NCBI GenBank assembly: GCA_002336895.1
Contig: DDFC01000043.1
Span: 231,422 to 295,421 of the forward strand
Source of the DNA: Verrucomicrobiaceae bacterium UBA1938
GTDB taxonomy: Bacteria > Verrucomicrobiota > Verrucomicrobiia > Verrucomicrobiales > Verrucomicrobiaceae
DNA: 64,000 nucleotides
Direction of reading: 5' to 3'
Shown: in pieces, positions 1 through 9,476 of the stretch
Numbering within the stretch: position 1 is the first letter of the stretch
How the letters are laid out: every line of letters starts with the position of its first letter
Translations under genes and position numbers: made by a program
The notes under the pieces: generated by a model
Seen by the model: only the letters and a program-made list of their open reading frames with translations
Database searches by the model: none
What the model was told of the DNA's origin: nothing

Positions 1-2
1 AG

Positions 3-803
3 ATGGCGGAGGAGAACCAACGCCGCCAGCGCGGAATGCACGAGCGTGCCCAAGCCGAGCAACAACGCGCCGCCGAACAAGCCGCGGCTCTTGAAGCCGA
101 AAAGAACCGCATGCAGGCCGCCGCGCAGCAGCAGGAGGCACAGGCCAATCAACAGCGCATGGCCGCTGAGCAGGCCGCTGCCGAACAGGAAAAAGCGCGC
201 CGTGCCGCAGAGGCCGCCGCCATGCAGCAGGCCGAATCCGCACGCCGTGCCATGGAAGAGCAGATGCGTGCCAGACAGGATGCCGAACGTCAGGCGCTGC
301 AGGAGATGGCTCAGCGCCAGGCCGAGGAGCAGGCCCGCCGCGTTGCTGAAGAACAGCGAAAAGCCCAGCAGGAGGCTGCGCAGCGCGCCCAGGAGATGGC
401 CCAGCGCCAGGCAGAAGAACAGGCTCGTCGCGTCGCTGAAGAACAAATGAAAGCCCAGCGCGAAGCCGAGCGCCAGGCTCAGGAGATGGCGCGGCGTCAG
501 GCAGAGGAGCAGATGAGGGCGCAGCAGGAGGCCGCCCAGCGCGCTCAGGAGATGGCTCAGCGCCAGGCCGAGGAGCAGGCCCGCCGCGCCGCTGAAGAAC
601 AGATGAAAGCCCAGCGCGAGGCTCAGGAAATGGCCCGTCGTCAGGCGGAGGAGCAAATGAGGGCGCAGCAGGAGGCTGCACAGCGTGCGCAGGAAATGGC
701 CCAGCGTCAGGCCGAAGAGCAGGCCCGCCGTGCAGCTGAAGAGGCTGCCCGCCGCGCCGCCGAAGCTGCACGCAATCAGCCGCAGCCGGCTCCTGGATCA
801 TGA
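3..803 (+). CDS. Alanine/glutamine/arginine-rich coiled-coil repeat protein (5' end probably outside window)
   Basis: The 266 visible residues are almost entirely Ala, Glu, Gln, Arg and Met in heptad-like order, as expected for one long coiled coil. From about residue 100 the sequence is a tandem array of units that each begin MAQRQAEEQ or MARRQAEEQ, about 30, 30, 22, 26 and 22 residues long. It ends in a short Pro-rich tail (NQPQPAPGS). The frame is open to the window edge and there is no visible ribosome binding site before the ATG at 3, so the true start is probably upstream. No enzymatic motif is present. Function is unknown; a structural, cytoskeletal or TolA-like envelope role is possible, but nothing here proves it. 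Confidence is high that the frame is coding and low for function. Confidence 0.7.
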   Translation: MAEENQRRQRGMHERAQAEQQRAAEQAAALEAEKNRMQAAAQQQEAQANQQRMAAEQAAAEQEKARRAAEAAAMQQAESARRAMEEQMRARQDAERQALQEMAQRQAEEQARRVAEEQRKAQQEAAQRAQEMAQRQAEEQARRVAEEQMKAQREAERQAQEMARRQAEEQMRAQQEAAQRAQEMAQRQAEEQARRAAEEQMKAQREAQEMARRQAEEQMRAQQEAAQRAQEMAQRQAEEQARRAAEEAARRAAEAARNQPQPAPGS

Positions 804-832
804 TGCCACGTATGCGCCGCTGACTTCGCCCC

Positions 833-1657
833 TCACACTCGCAGCATGTCCTTCACCACCTGCCAGTAGAGGAAAATGCAGCCGCGCCAGGAGTAGCGAA
901 ATTCACCGTTGCCTGTGGGCTCGATCACCCCGGCGGTGATGTTGTGGTCGATCTGCATGCTCATGTCCCGCTCGATGTAGGCGTGCAGGTATTCGGTGTC
1001 CTGCAGCGCCAGGTCTTCGGCGCGGATGCCCTCGCTTTGGAGAAAGCGCTCGTGGCGGTCCATCAGCTCCGCAAAGGAGCCCGCGTGCATGAAGCGGTTC
1101 AGGCGCTGTTTCGGCGAGTGCTTCATCGTCGCCGCAAAGGGGTAGTTCGTCGTGGTGAATATCACGCCGCTGCTGGCCCGCGAGGTGAGGCTGACGTACG
1201 GAAAGCCAAAATCCCCCTGCTGCACCAGTGCGATGGCCGCCTGGGTGCGCTTCGCCTCATGGTAAAAGAGCCGCATGAAGTAGTCCGTCTGGCTGAACTG
1301 CCAGCCCGTGTCTCCCACCTCATGAAAGCCCTCGTCATCCGCCTCGCTGCTCAGGTCGGAGAGCTCGGGGAAGACCTCGCGCGAGGGCGGAAAGCGGTGC
1401 TTCACCTCGCTCTTGATCGGAAAGCGCAGCCGCCGCACACGGAAGACGATCTCCATCCACGGCAGCATGAACCACGCCCCCACAAAGATGGCGCCGCCCA
1501 CATGCGTGTTCGTCAGGTAAAAGCCGCCCAGATAGGAGGCCCCAAGAAGGGCCAGCCAGCCCAGCTTCTGGATGAAGCGGTTGTCATACGACCGGCATGC
1601 CAAGGCAAAGACGACGACCGCCGCGACGTAGAGAATCTGCTGGAGTGTAGTTTCCAT
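833..1657 (-). CDS. Hypothetical membrane protein with three N-terminal TM segments
   Basis: The ATG at 1657 gives 274 residues; a TTG at 1678 in the same frame is the alternative start. Three hydrophobic stretches lie near residues 4-20, 31-48 and 54-73. They are followed by a basic turn and about 200 soluble residues with no motif I recognise. The soluble part is probably cytoplasmic, since Arg/Lys residues follow the last TM. It converges with the upstream coiled-coil gene, with a 29-bp gap between the stops. The neighbouring porin is on the same strand but separated by a strong terminator, so this gene is probably transcribed alone. Function unknown. Confidence 0.6.
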   Translation of the reverse strand: METTLQQILYVAAVVVFALACRSYDNRFIQKLGWLALLGASYLGGFYLTNTHVGGAIFVGAWFMLPWMEIVFRVRRLRFPIKSEVKHRFPPSREVFPELSDLSSEADDEGFHEVGDTGWQFSQTDYFMRLFYHEAKRTQAAIALVQQGDFGFPYVSLTSRASSGVIFTTTNYPFAATMKHSPKQRLNRFMHAGSFAELMDRHERFLQSEGIRAEDLALQDTEYLHAYIERDMSMQIDHNITAGVIEPTGNGEFRYSWRGCIFLYWQVVKDMLRV

Positions 1658-1740
1658 GGGTCCGCTGCTGGGTGTCAAAACCTTAAAGTAAGGGAAGACT
1701 TAAGACAAAGCAACTTCTCATCCACCCGTGCCGACGCGCT

Positions 1741-1783
1741 GAAAATGAAGAGGCCGGACGCATTCCCGGATGCGCCCGGCCTC
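1741..1783 (-). terminator. Rho-independent terminator of the porin gene
   Basis: A 14-bp stem with one mismatch (1750-1763 paired with 1770-1783, loop TCCCGG) lies 29 bp past the stop of the minus-strand porin gene. On that strand it is followed by the T-rich CTTCATTTTC. Confidence 0.75.
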
Positions 1784-1811
1784 CCAACTCAACCTTAACC
1801 AAAATGGGGTC

Positions 1812-3482
1812 TTAGAAATTTACCTGCGCCTGAATGCCCAGGTAGTCGTAGCTCGTGTTGCTGTAGGGGGCCACGTTCGTGTTGGTGCGGTTGCCATGCA
1901 TGAACATCGTGGTCAGCTCCAGCTCGGGGTAAGGAATATAGCGGAAGCCGAAGCCAATTTCGTTGACCTTGTCTGCCGGGGCGTTGGTGGCAAACTTGCG
2001 GCCGCCGTTGTAGGTCTGCCAGCGGATGAAAGGAATAAGCTCCTTCTGGCTTGCAAACACATGGCGGTAAACAGCCTGGACATAGCCGCCGCTCAGACTG
2101 GCGGAGGTAATGGTGCGCATGTCGCTGGACAGCTGCGGGCCCTGGCCCCAGTTCCACTCGGTTTCAAGCCCGAACGGCTGAGGATACAAGATGGCAGACA
2201 CGGCCACACGCCTGTCCGCCAGGCCTCTCGTGTTGCTGACCGTGGGTGTCCCCACTCCTGCGATAGCAGCAGTGGCTGGCACAAACTGTCCGGCGTAGCC
2301 CTGAACGCTGAGCTCGAAGAACTGACCGTTGTCAAATTCGAAGGGATACGTCACACGCCCCATCCAGTGTGGCATGCCGTTCACGTCGGGACGGTTGATT
2401 CCCTGACCTGAATACGCGCCGAAAGCCACCAAGCCATAGTCGCCTGTACCACGAAGCCCCATTTTAACGAGGTCTTTGAACCGCTCACGGATCTTGTAAG
2501 GAGCCCACATCAGGAAGGCGCCCATGTCGTGTTGATTTTCCACAGCGGAGTCGATGGCCTCTGGGCGCTCAAGTGCCAGACGGTTTTGGGAGGACTGCAA
2601 TGTCTGGAAGCCATAGGGCAGCTTCTGGAGACCGAGACGCACACGGAACTCACGTGCTGGGTCGAGCGAGATGTCCGTATAGAAATTTCGAGCCTGCAGC
2701 ACGGCCTGGGTTCCGCTTGTGGTGCCGATGTTCGAAAAGAACTCCGGCTGGATGAAAACGTAAATGCGAGGAGTGATGTCCCCGCTCAGGGTGAAGCGTG
2801 CACGCCTCAGACCCAGGCTGGCCTGCGAACTGGCAAACGGGTCATTGGCCACAAACAGAGGTGCTCCTTCGGCACGCATCACACTCTCAGCGCGAGTTTG
2901 CAGGTAGCCTTTCAGCTTCAACCGCTCATACCATTTCTCCGCCAGCATGGAATCCAGCTCGGCGCTGGACATGGTAGAGGGAGAGGTGTTGTCCGTGATC
3001 TTGGCGATCTCTTCAATCTGCCCGGTGGTATGGGTGAGCGCACTTTCCAGATTACCCACCTTGTTTTCGGTCTGTGACAGACGTTTTGCCAGAGACGTGG
3101 CGTCATTCTGACTGTTGCTGTTCTTGAGAGCGCTCTCAAGGCTGCCCACCTTGCTTTCAGCCGCAGCCAGGCGTTTTTCCAGTGCCGAGGTGCTGGCCGG
3201 CTGGCTGGCTCCAGGTGTGGCAGGGGCGCCCGCAGCCGCTGCAGACGCGGGGGTGGCGGCCACAGCTGCGGCCACGGCTTTGTCCCGCTCCTTGTCCTCT
3301 TCACGGGAGGCTGCCACCAGCATGTCGTATTCTTCCTGGGTCAGTGTGCCCTTGGCCTTCATGAGGAGGAAGAGCTTTTCCATCGCCGGGCCGGCCATGA
3401 CGGGCATCTGCGGCGGCAGCGCGATGATGGCGGCCGCCAGAGCGGCCAGTGTGTGGGAGAGGCGGGAACGTTTGATGCGCAT
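1812..3482 (-). CDS. Phosphate-selective-type outer-membrane porin (OprO/OprP family)
   Basis: This 556-residue protein should form a beta-barrel for anion or phosphate entry across the outer membrane. It begins with a basic signal peptide and hydrophobic core ending near MAGPAM. A region of about residues 60-180 follows, rich in Ala and coiled-coil heptads (the repeated pattern xRLxxxExKVGxLESAL), as in porins with an N-terminal periplasmic trimerisation segment. The remainder has alternating hydrophobic residues, aromatic girdles and a C-terminal Phe (QAQVNF), the usual barrel-assembly signal. It is divergent from pstS and shares an intergenic region holding two PHO-box-like palindromes, so induction by phosphate starvation is likely. 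Family assignment rests on overall pattern and context; the exact anion specificity is inferred. Confidence 0.8.
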   Translation of the reverse strand: MRIKRSRLSHTLAALAAAIIALPPQMPVMAGPAMEKLFLLMKAKGTLTQEEYDMLVAASREEDKERDKAVAAAVAATPASAAAAGAPATPGASQPASTSALEKRLAAAESKVGSLESALKNSNSQNDATSLAKRLSQTENKVGNLESALTHTTGQIEEIAKITDNTSPSTMSSAELDSMLAEKWYERLKLKGYLQTRAESVMRAEGAPLFVANDPFASSQASLGLRRARFTLSGDITPRIYVFIQPEFFSNIGTTSGTQAVLQARNFYTDISLDPAREFRVRLGLQKLPYGFQTLQSSQNRLALERPEAIDSAVENQHDMGAFLMWAPYKIRERFKDLVKMGLRGTGDYGLVAFGAYSGQGINRPDVNGMPHWMGRVTYPFEFDNGQFFELSVQGYAGQFVPATAAIAGVGTPTVSNTRGLADRRVAVSAILYPQPFGLETEWNWGQGPQLSSDMRTITSASLSGGYVQAVYRHVFASQKELIPFIRWQTYNGGRKFATNAPADKVNEIGFGFRYIPYPELELTTMFMHGNRTNTNVAPYSNTSYDYLGIQAQVNF

Positions 3483-3548
3483 GTGCGGGTGTTCAGGTGA
3501 GTTAGAGACAGGCTCCCCGGGCGAAACGACATCCCCTCAGAGAGAAAT

Positions 3549-3686
3549 GTCACATGCCTGTAACCCTGGACCCCTTCCAGATGCTTAATGTGACGCTTTC
3601 GTCACCGATGGCGGGTTATTCACATTCAAAAAGCCGCTTGAGAGGGCTTTAGGCCCTGCATAACCTGTTTGTGACGGTTTCGTCAC
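3549..3686. promoter_or_regulatory. Shared porin/pstS control region with two PHO-box-like palindromes
   Basis: The 312-bp divergent region (3483-3794) contains GTGACGCTTTCGTCAC at 3590-3605 and GTGACGGTTTCGTCAC at 3671-3686, identical except for one base in the loop and 81 bp apart. Read on the minus strand, the second site is CTGTGACGAAACCGTCAC, which matches 13 of 18 positions of the enterobacterial PHO box. A looser pair of 7-mers with 11-bp period, ATGTCAC-ATGC-CTGTAAC, lies at 3548-3565. Position between a phosphate porin and pstS supports PhoB binding. An unrelated dimeric regulator cannot be excluded. Confidence 0.5.
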
Positions 3687-3794
3687 AGTCTGAATTTTGA
3701 CCATCCGCCCCCTGGCATCAATATCCGCGCCGTCCGCACCCCTATTCGCGGCAGACACGCCAACCGCTCCGTTTCATACCCCCTCGTACAATCT

Positions 3795-4610
3795 ATGAAG
3801 ACCGCCATCCTCACCCTTGCCGCCACCTTTGCTGCGGCGATTTCGCTCCAGGCCCAGACCACCCTGCGCATTCGCGGCTCGGACACCCTCGGTGCCAAGC
3901 TCGTTCCTCAGCTGGCGGAAGCTTTCAAAAAGCAGGGCGGCAAGGTCAGCTTTGACATCGCCGCCGAAGGCTCCTCCACCGCCTTCACCAACCTCGCCTC
4001 CGGCACCGCTGAAATCGGCATGTCCAGCCGCAAGGTCAAGGCCGACGAGCGCACCCTCTGCCGCAGCAAAGGGGTCTCTCTCACCGAATACGAAGTCGCC
4101 TGGGACATGATTTCCGTGGTGGTTAACAAGAACAACCCCGTCTCCGATCTCTCCAAAAAGCAGCTCCTGCAGATCTTCGCCGGAGACATCAAGGACTGGA
4201 GCGAAGTGGGCGGCACCCCCGGCCCCATCTCCGTTTACACCCGCAACACCTCCTCCGGCACCTACAAGGACTTCATCGGCCTCGCCATGAAGGGCCGTGA
4301 ATACGGTAAAAACAGCCAGAAAATGGCCGGCAATGAGCAGATCGCCGCTGAAGTGGGCTCCAATCCCAACGGCATCGGCTACGTCGGCTACGCCTACTCT
4401 GGTGCCAAAGGCCTCAAGGTCGCCTCCATCGCCGGCTCCCTGCCAAACCCCGCCACAGTGAAGTCCTACCCCCTCTCCCGCCCCACCTTCCTCTACACCA
4501 GCGGCGAACCCGCCGGCACCACCAAGGAGTTCATCGACTTCTGCCTCAGTCCTGCCGGCGACGCCATCGTCAGCAAGGCCGGCTTTGTCCCTCTCAGCAT
4601 TGCAAAGTAA
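3795..4610 (+). CDS. pstS: Phosphate ABC transporter periplasmic binding protein PstS
   Basis: PstS captures orthophosphate in the periplasm and delivers it to the PstCA channel. The 271 residues start with a signal peptide (cleavage probably after SLQA). They continue with the PstS hallmarks IRGSDTLG, a Ser/Thr-rich ligand loop (GSSTAF), the AEIGMSSRK segment and TRNTSSGTYKDF, a second phosphate-contact loop. Length is typical of short PstS proteins. It is the first gene of pstS-pstC-pstA-pstB-pstB. A hairpin 23 bp after its stop could hold back transcription into the membrane genes. Regulation by phosphate starvation is likely from the upstream palindromes. Confidence 0.93.
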   Translation: MKTAILTLAATFAAAISLQAQTTLRIRGSDTLGAKLVPQLAEAFKKQGGKVSFDIAAEGSSTAFTNLASGTAEIGMSSRKVKADERTLCRSKGVSLTEYEVAWDMISVVVNKNNPVSDLSKKQLLQIFAGDIKDWSEVGGTPGPISVYTRNTSSGTYKDFIGLAMKGREYGKNSQKMAGNEQIAAEVGSNPNGIGYVGYAYSGAKGLKVASIAGSLPNPATVKSYPLSRPTFLYTSGEPAGTTKEFIDFCLSPAGDAIVSKAGFVPLSIAK

Positions 4611-4633
4611 CTGTTGATTGACCGACTCGCTTG

Positions 4634-4674
4634 TCCGGCGGAAGAGACGTGTCTCGCCGCCGGATTTTGCTTTC
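4634..4674 (+). terminator. Intercistronic hairpin between pstS and pstC (attenuator candidate)
   Basis: The outer stem TCCGGCGG/CCGCCGGA (4634-4641 with 4657-4664) encloses an inner GAGAC/GTCTC stem and is followed by TTTTGCTTTC. This looks like a partial terminator or RNA-stabilising hairpin. It could keep PstS in excess over the membrane components. Its efficiency cannot be judged from sequence. Confidence 0.5.
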
Positions 4675-4706
4675 AGCCCCCCGGTTGCCCCCTCTTACCC
4701 CACCGC

Positions 4707-6644
4707 ATGAACAGCTCTCAGACGCCCAGCAGACCGCCGCTGCGCAGCGTGCTGCTCAGGAGTCGCAAGCACACGATCCTCGGGTTCGATCCGCAGAAGC
4801 TGATCAAATACTTCTTCGGCAGCAATGCCAGCGTGGCCATCATCGTGCTGGTGCTCATCATGGTCTTCCTCATGCGGGAGGGCGTCGATTTCCTGCCCAC
4901 CTACCAGCGCGAGCTGCAGACCTACCGCCGGGCCGGGCTGGAGTTTTGCGACATCATCGACCAGCCCCTGCAGCGGAACCAGGCGCTCTCCAGCAGCCTG
5001 CGCCAGGCTCTCAGCGCTTCCCTTGAAACACTGAGCAAGACCGCCCGTGACCGGCGGGATGCCGCCTTTCAGCTGAAGCGCCAGGTGGAGGACAAAACCG
5101 CCCGCCCGCGTGAGTCACTGACCCAGGCGCTGGAAAAAACTCCCCCGCCTGCTCCCGATCAGATCGAGGTCCTGCGCCGTGAGCTAAAAGAGGCTGCCAC
5201 CTCCGCCGCCAAGTCGCTGGAATATCCGGACCTTTTCACTGCGGCAGAGCGCGAGCAGCTGCAGCGGGAGTTTGCCGCCCTCACTCCCGAGAGCACCGAC
5301 ATGCCGCCTCTGCTCCAGGCCCTCGTGGCGGAGTTCAGCGCCAAGGACCGCGAGGCACGCACCAAGTTTGCCGCGCTCGTCACAGCCCAGGAGGAGTTTG
5401 AAGAAGCCACCGAGCCTCTCCAGGAAGTGCTGGACGAGCTCAAGGCCAAGGCCTTGGAGACGAAGGAAAAGGCCGTGGAGTTTGAGGCTCTGGAAACCAA
5501 CCGCCTGCGCCTGCTGGAGGCCGCAGCCAAGGAAACCGACGCCGAAGAGAAAGCCAGTCTGACCAAGGAAGCCGAGGCCTCCGTGGCCGAACCCGTGAAC
5601 ATGGAGGAGCGCACCAAGGAGATCACCGAGCGCACCGCCGAGCTGCGGGAGCAGGTGGAAAAGTACGCCGGAGTGGTGGAAAAAGCCGCCGCCGAGCTGC
5701 CGCAGGAGGCAGGCACCGAGGCCGCTCGCAGGCTCATCAATGAAGTGCGTGCAGACATCCCTGCGCACGCCCGCGAAATGCGCGCTGCCGCCGCCCGCCT
5801 GGATGGCTGGCGCTGGGACAAGCCCGTCTCCATCTTCAGCGTCATCGGCGCCTTCTTCTTTGGCACGCAGTGGATCACCAACAGCTCGTGGCAGGACTTC
5901 TTTGGCTTTGTGCCGCTGCTTACGGGCTCGCTTGTCATCGCCGCCATCGCCATCGTCATCGCCACACCCGTCAGCGTGGTGGCCGCCATTTACACGAACC
6001 AGTTTGCCAGCGACCGGGAAAAGGAAATCATCAAGCCCATCATCGAGTTCATCCAGGCCATTCCGTCCGTGGTGCTCGGCTTCATCGGCATCTCGCTGGT
6101 GGGAAACCTGATCAAGGACGTCAGCGAATGGAGCTGGCTGCAGTGGGTGCCGGGCTTCCCCATTCAGGAGCGTCTCAACATGTTCAATGCGGGCTGCCTG
6201 CTCGCCTTCATGGCCGTGCCCACCATGTTCAGCCTTTCTGAAGACGCGCTGAACAACGTCCCACGTGCCTACATTGACGCCTCCGACGCGCTCGGCGCCA
6301 CCAAGCTGCAGACCGTCTTCCGCGTCATCGTTCCCGCTGGCATCTCCGGCATCCTCTCCGCCATCCTGCTGGGCCTGGGCCGTGTGGTGGGGGAGACGAT
6401 GGTCGTGCTGCTCGTCGCCGGAAACCGCATCGCCATTCCCGATTTCAGCGCCGGTCCCGGCGTCATCTTCCATCCTGCCCATACACTCACGGGCATCATT
6501 GCGCAGGAGCTTGGCGAGGTCTCTCGCGGCAGCTCGCACTGGCAGGCGCTCTTCATGGTCGGCATCGTGCTCTTTGCCATCTCTCTGCTGGTCAACTGGT
6601 GCGCCCGCGCTGTGGCCCGCCGCTTTGAACCCCACAAGGCATGA
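4707..6644 (+). CDS. pstC: Phosphate ABC transporter permease PstC with large coiled-coil insertion
   Basis: The ATG at 4707 gives 645 residues; an in-frame TTG at 4614 would run through the hairpin and is unlikely. The first TM segment is near residues 38-60. Then comes about 320 residues of highly charged Glu/Lys/Ala/Leu-rich coiled coil (roughly 70-395) before the remaining TM segments. The permease core is intact: it has the EAA-type loop DASDALGATKLQTVFRVIVP and the GRVVGETMVVLLVAGN segment typical of PstC. PstC proteins usually have about 300-340 residues, so the insertion doubles the length. By topology it should lie in the periplasm between TM1 and TM2, where it might contact PstS or peptidoglycan; that is inference. 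The stop overlaps the pstA start (ATGA). Confidence 0.9.
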   Translation: MNSSQTPSRPPLRSVLLRSRKHTILGFDPQKLIKYFFGSNASVAIIVLVLIMVFLMREGVDFLPTYQRELQTYRRAGLEFCDIIDQPLQRNQALSSSLRQALSASLETLSKTARDRRDAAFQLKRQVEDKTARPRESLTQALEKTPPPAPDQIEVLRRELKEAATSAAKSLEYPDLFTAAEREQLQREFAALTPESTDMPPLLQALVAEFSAKDREARTKFAALVTAQEEFEEATEPLQEVLDELKAKALETKEKAVEFEALETNRLRLLEAAAKETDAEEKASLTKEAEASVAEPVNMEERTKEITERTAELREQVEKYAGVVEKAAAELPQEAGTEAARRLINEVRADIPAHAREMRAAAARLDGWRWDKPVSIFSVIGAFFFGTQWITNSSWQDFFGFVPLLTGSLVIAAIAIVIATPVSVVAAIYTNQFASDREKEIIKPIIEFIQAIPSVVLGFIGISLVGNLIKDVSEWSWLQWVPGFPIQERLNMFNAGCLLAFMAVPTMFSLSEDALNNVPRAYIDASDALGATKLQTVFRVIVPAGISGILSAILLGLGRVVGETMVVLLVAGNRIAIPDFSAGPGVIFHPAHTLTGIIAQELGEVSRGSSHWQALFMVGIVLFAISLLVNWCARAVARRFEPHKA

Positions 6645-7822
6645 CCCCTTCTCCCTCCAACGACAATCCCTTCGCCGGAGACAACTCCGGCATTCAGAAG
6701 CGCGAGACCGCCGCGCGCTGGGCCCTGCGCGTGGGCAGCTACATCGTGGTGCTCATCACGCTGGCCATCATGCTGCACATCTTCACCAAAGGTGCGCCTG
6801 TGGCTTTTCAGTCCAAGTGGCCGTTTGTGAACACCAAGTTCCTCACCGAGCTGCCTGCCACGCTGCACGTCATCGAGGACCAGCAGGGAAACCACATCGA
6901 GACGGATGTGAACGGCGCCGACGCCATCAAGAAGCAGCTGGGAGACAACTTCCGTGCAGAGAAAACCATCTCTTATTCCGGCGGCGGCATCCTGGGGCCC
7001 ATCATCGGCACGGCGCTGCTTGTGATCGTCAGTGTCGGCGTGGCGCTCTTCCTTGGCGTGGCCTGTGCCATCTATCTCAGCGAGTATGCCAAGCATGGCA
7101 AGTTCCTCGAAATGGTGCGCCTCGCCATCCTGAACCTCGCCGGGGTGCCCTCGGTGGTGTTTGGCTTGTTTGGTCTTGGTGCCTTCGTTTTGACTGCGCC
7201 GAAATTCGTCAGTGTGGTGGCAGAGCGCTCCGTGCTGGCCATCCCGCTGGGTTTCACCACGCTCAGTTTTGAAGGGTGGGACACCTGCGTGCTCTCTGGC
7301 GGCTTCACCCTCGCCTTCGTCATCCTGCCCGTCATCATCACTGCCAGCGAGCAGTGCCTGCAGGCCGTGCCGCAGGGCTTCCGTGAGACGAGCATGGCTC
7401 TCGGAGCCACACGCTGGCAGACCATCCGCTACAGCGTGCTGCCCTTTGCCACGCCCGGCATCCTCACCTCCAGCATCCTCGGCATCGCTCGTGCCGCCGG
7501 CGAGACTGCTCCGATCATGTTCACGGCGGCGCTGGCCTTCAAAGACAAGCTCCCCTGGCAGAAGGACATGCCGCCTCTCCCGGTAGATGCGTCCATCTTT
7601 GCCCACTGGGAGCAGAGCGTGTCGCGCTTTCTCGGCATCTTCACCGAGTCCGTGCAGGCCCTGCCCTACCACATCTACACCCTGGCCGCCAAGATCCCGC
7701 AGAACGAGTACGCCGAGCGTGCCCAGTATGGCTCCGTCTTTGTGTTCCTCGTCCTGGTGGCCTCGCTGGCCGCCAGCTCCGTGATGCTGCGCAAACGGCT
7801 GCGCGCCAAGTACCGCTGGTAA
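6641..7822 (+). CDS. pstA: Phosphate ABC transporter permease PstA
   Basis: PstA is the second half of the inner-membrane phosphate channel. The 393 residues include an N-terminal TM near 30-48. A hydrophilic segment of about 65 residues follows (the GAPVAF to EKTISYSGGG part), longer than usual for PstA, and then the six-helix permease domain. The coupling loop ETSMALGATRWQTIRYSVLP and the following GIARAAGETAPIMFTAAL are characteristic. It overlaps pstC by 4 bp (ATGA) and pstB by 1 bp (TAATG), which indicates translational coupling. Confidence 0.93.
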   Translation: MTPSPSNDNPFAGDNSGIQKRETAARWALRVGSYIVVLITLAIMLHIFTKGAPVAFQSKWPFVNTKFLTELPATLHVIEDQQGNHIETDVNGADAIKKQLGDNFRAEKTISYSGGGILGPIIGTALLVIVSVGVALFLGVACAIYLSEYAKHGKFLEMVRLAILNLAGVPSVVFGLFGLGAFVLTAPKFVSVVAERSVLAIPLGFTTLSFEGWDTCVLSGGFTLAFVILPVIITASEQCLQAVPQGFRETSMALGATRWQTIRYSVLPFATPGILTSSILGIARAAGETAPIMFTAALAFKDKLPWQKDMPPLPVDASIFAHWEQSVSRFLGIFTESVQALPYHIYTLAAKIPQNEYAERAQYGSVFVFLVLVASLAASSVMLRKRLRAKYRW

Positions 7823-8625
7823 TGACCGCCCCACTCATGACCCCCGCCGCTGCTTCCCAGTCCACCCCGCCGCCTGTCGTCCAGGTGCGCGACATGGATT
7901 TCTCCTATGGGGCCAGCGTGGCGCTGCACGACATCAATCTCTCGGTGGAGTACCACCGCGTCACCGCCCTCATCGGCCCCTCCGGCTGCGGCAAGAGCAC
8001 GCTCCTGCGCTGCATCAACCGCATGAACGACCGTGTCACTGGAGCCCGTGTGACACGCGGTGAGGTGCTCGTGAAGGGGAAGAACATTCACGATGCCGAT
8101 GTGGACCTCACCCAGCTGCGCAAGCAGGTCGGCATGGTCTTCCAGAAGTCCAATCCCTTCCCCAAGACCATCTACGAAAACGTCGCCTACGGCCTCCGCA
8201 TCCATGGCGAGAAAAACAAAAGCGTGCTCGACGAGGCCGTGGAGCGCTCCCTGACGCACGCCGCCCTGTGGGAGGATCTCAAAGACCGCCTGCATACCAG
8301 CGCGCTCGCCCTCTCCGGTGGTCAGCAGCAGCGCCTCTGCATCGCCCGTGCCATCGCCACCGTGCCGGACGTGCTGCTCATGGACGAGCCCTGCTCCGCT
8401 CTCGATCCCATCTCCACGCTCAAGATCGAGGAGCTGATGCACCAGCTGGCCAAGGAATTTACCGTCGTCATCGTCACTCACAACATGCAGCAGGCCGTGC
8501 GCGTCTCGGACTACACCGCCTTCCTGCACCTGGGCAAGCTCGTGGAGTTTGCCCCCACCGAAGAACTCTTCACCAACCCGCGCGAACGGCTCACCGAGTC
8601 CTACCTGCGCGGTACCTTCAGTTGA
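7822..8625 (+). CDS. pstB: Phosphate ABC transporter ATPase PstB (copy 1)
   Basis: This 267-residue ATPase powers phosphate import through PstCA. It has Walker A GPSGCGKST, the Q-loop MVFQKSNPFP with the PstB-typical NPFP, signature LSGGQQQRLCIARA, Walker B VLLMDEPCSALDP and the switch His in VTHNMQQA. The start overlaps the pstA stop. A near-paralogue follows 3 bp after its stop, so the operon encodes two PstB proteins that could form homo- or heterodimers. Confidence 0.95.
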   Translation: MTAPLMTPAAASQSTPPPVVQVRDMDFSYGASVALHDINLSVEYHRVTALIGPSGCGKSTLLRCINRMNDRVTGARVTRGEVLVKGKNIHDADVDLTQLRKQVGMVFQKSNPFPKTIYENVAYGLRIHGEKNKSVLDEAVERSLTHAALWEDLKDRLHTSALALSGGQQQRLCIARAIATVPDVLLMDEPCSALDPISTLKIEELMHQLAKEFTVVIVTHNMQQAVRVSDYTAFLHLGKLVEFAPTEELFTNPRERLTESYLRGTFS

Positions 8626-8628
8626 GAA

Positions 8629-9417
<789 letters not shown>

Positions 9418-9476
9418 GGACTGTTCGCGGCACCCCGAAGTTGAAAAAAATGTTTCTTGCAGCACTGTGCGGGGTC

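Noticed and set aside
300..780. Regular DNA repeats suggestive of a CRISPR array
   Set aside because: They are in-frame coding repeats of a coiled-coil protein, with no unique spacers or cas genes.
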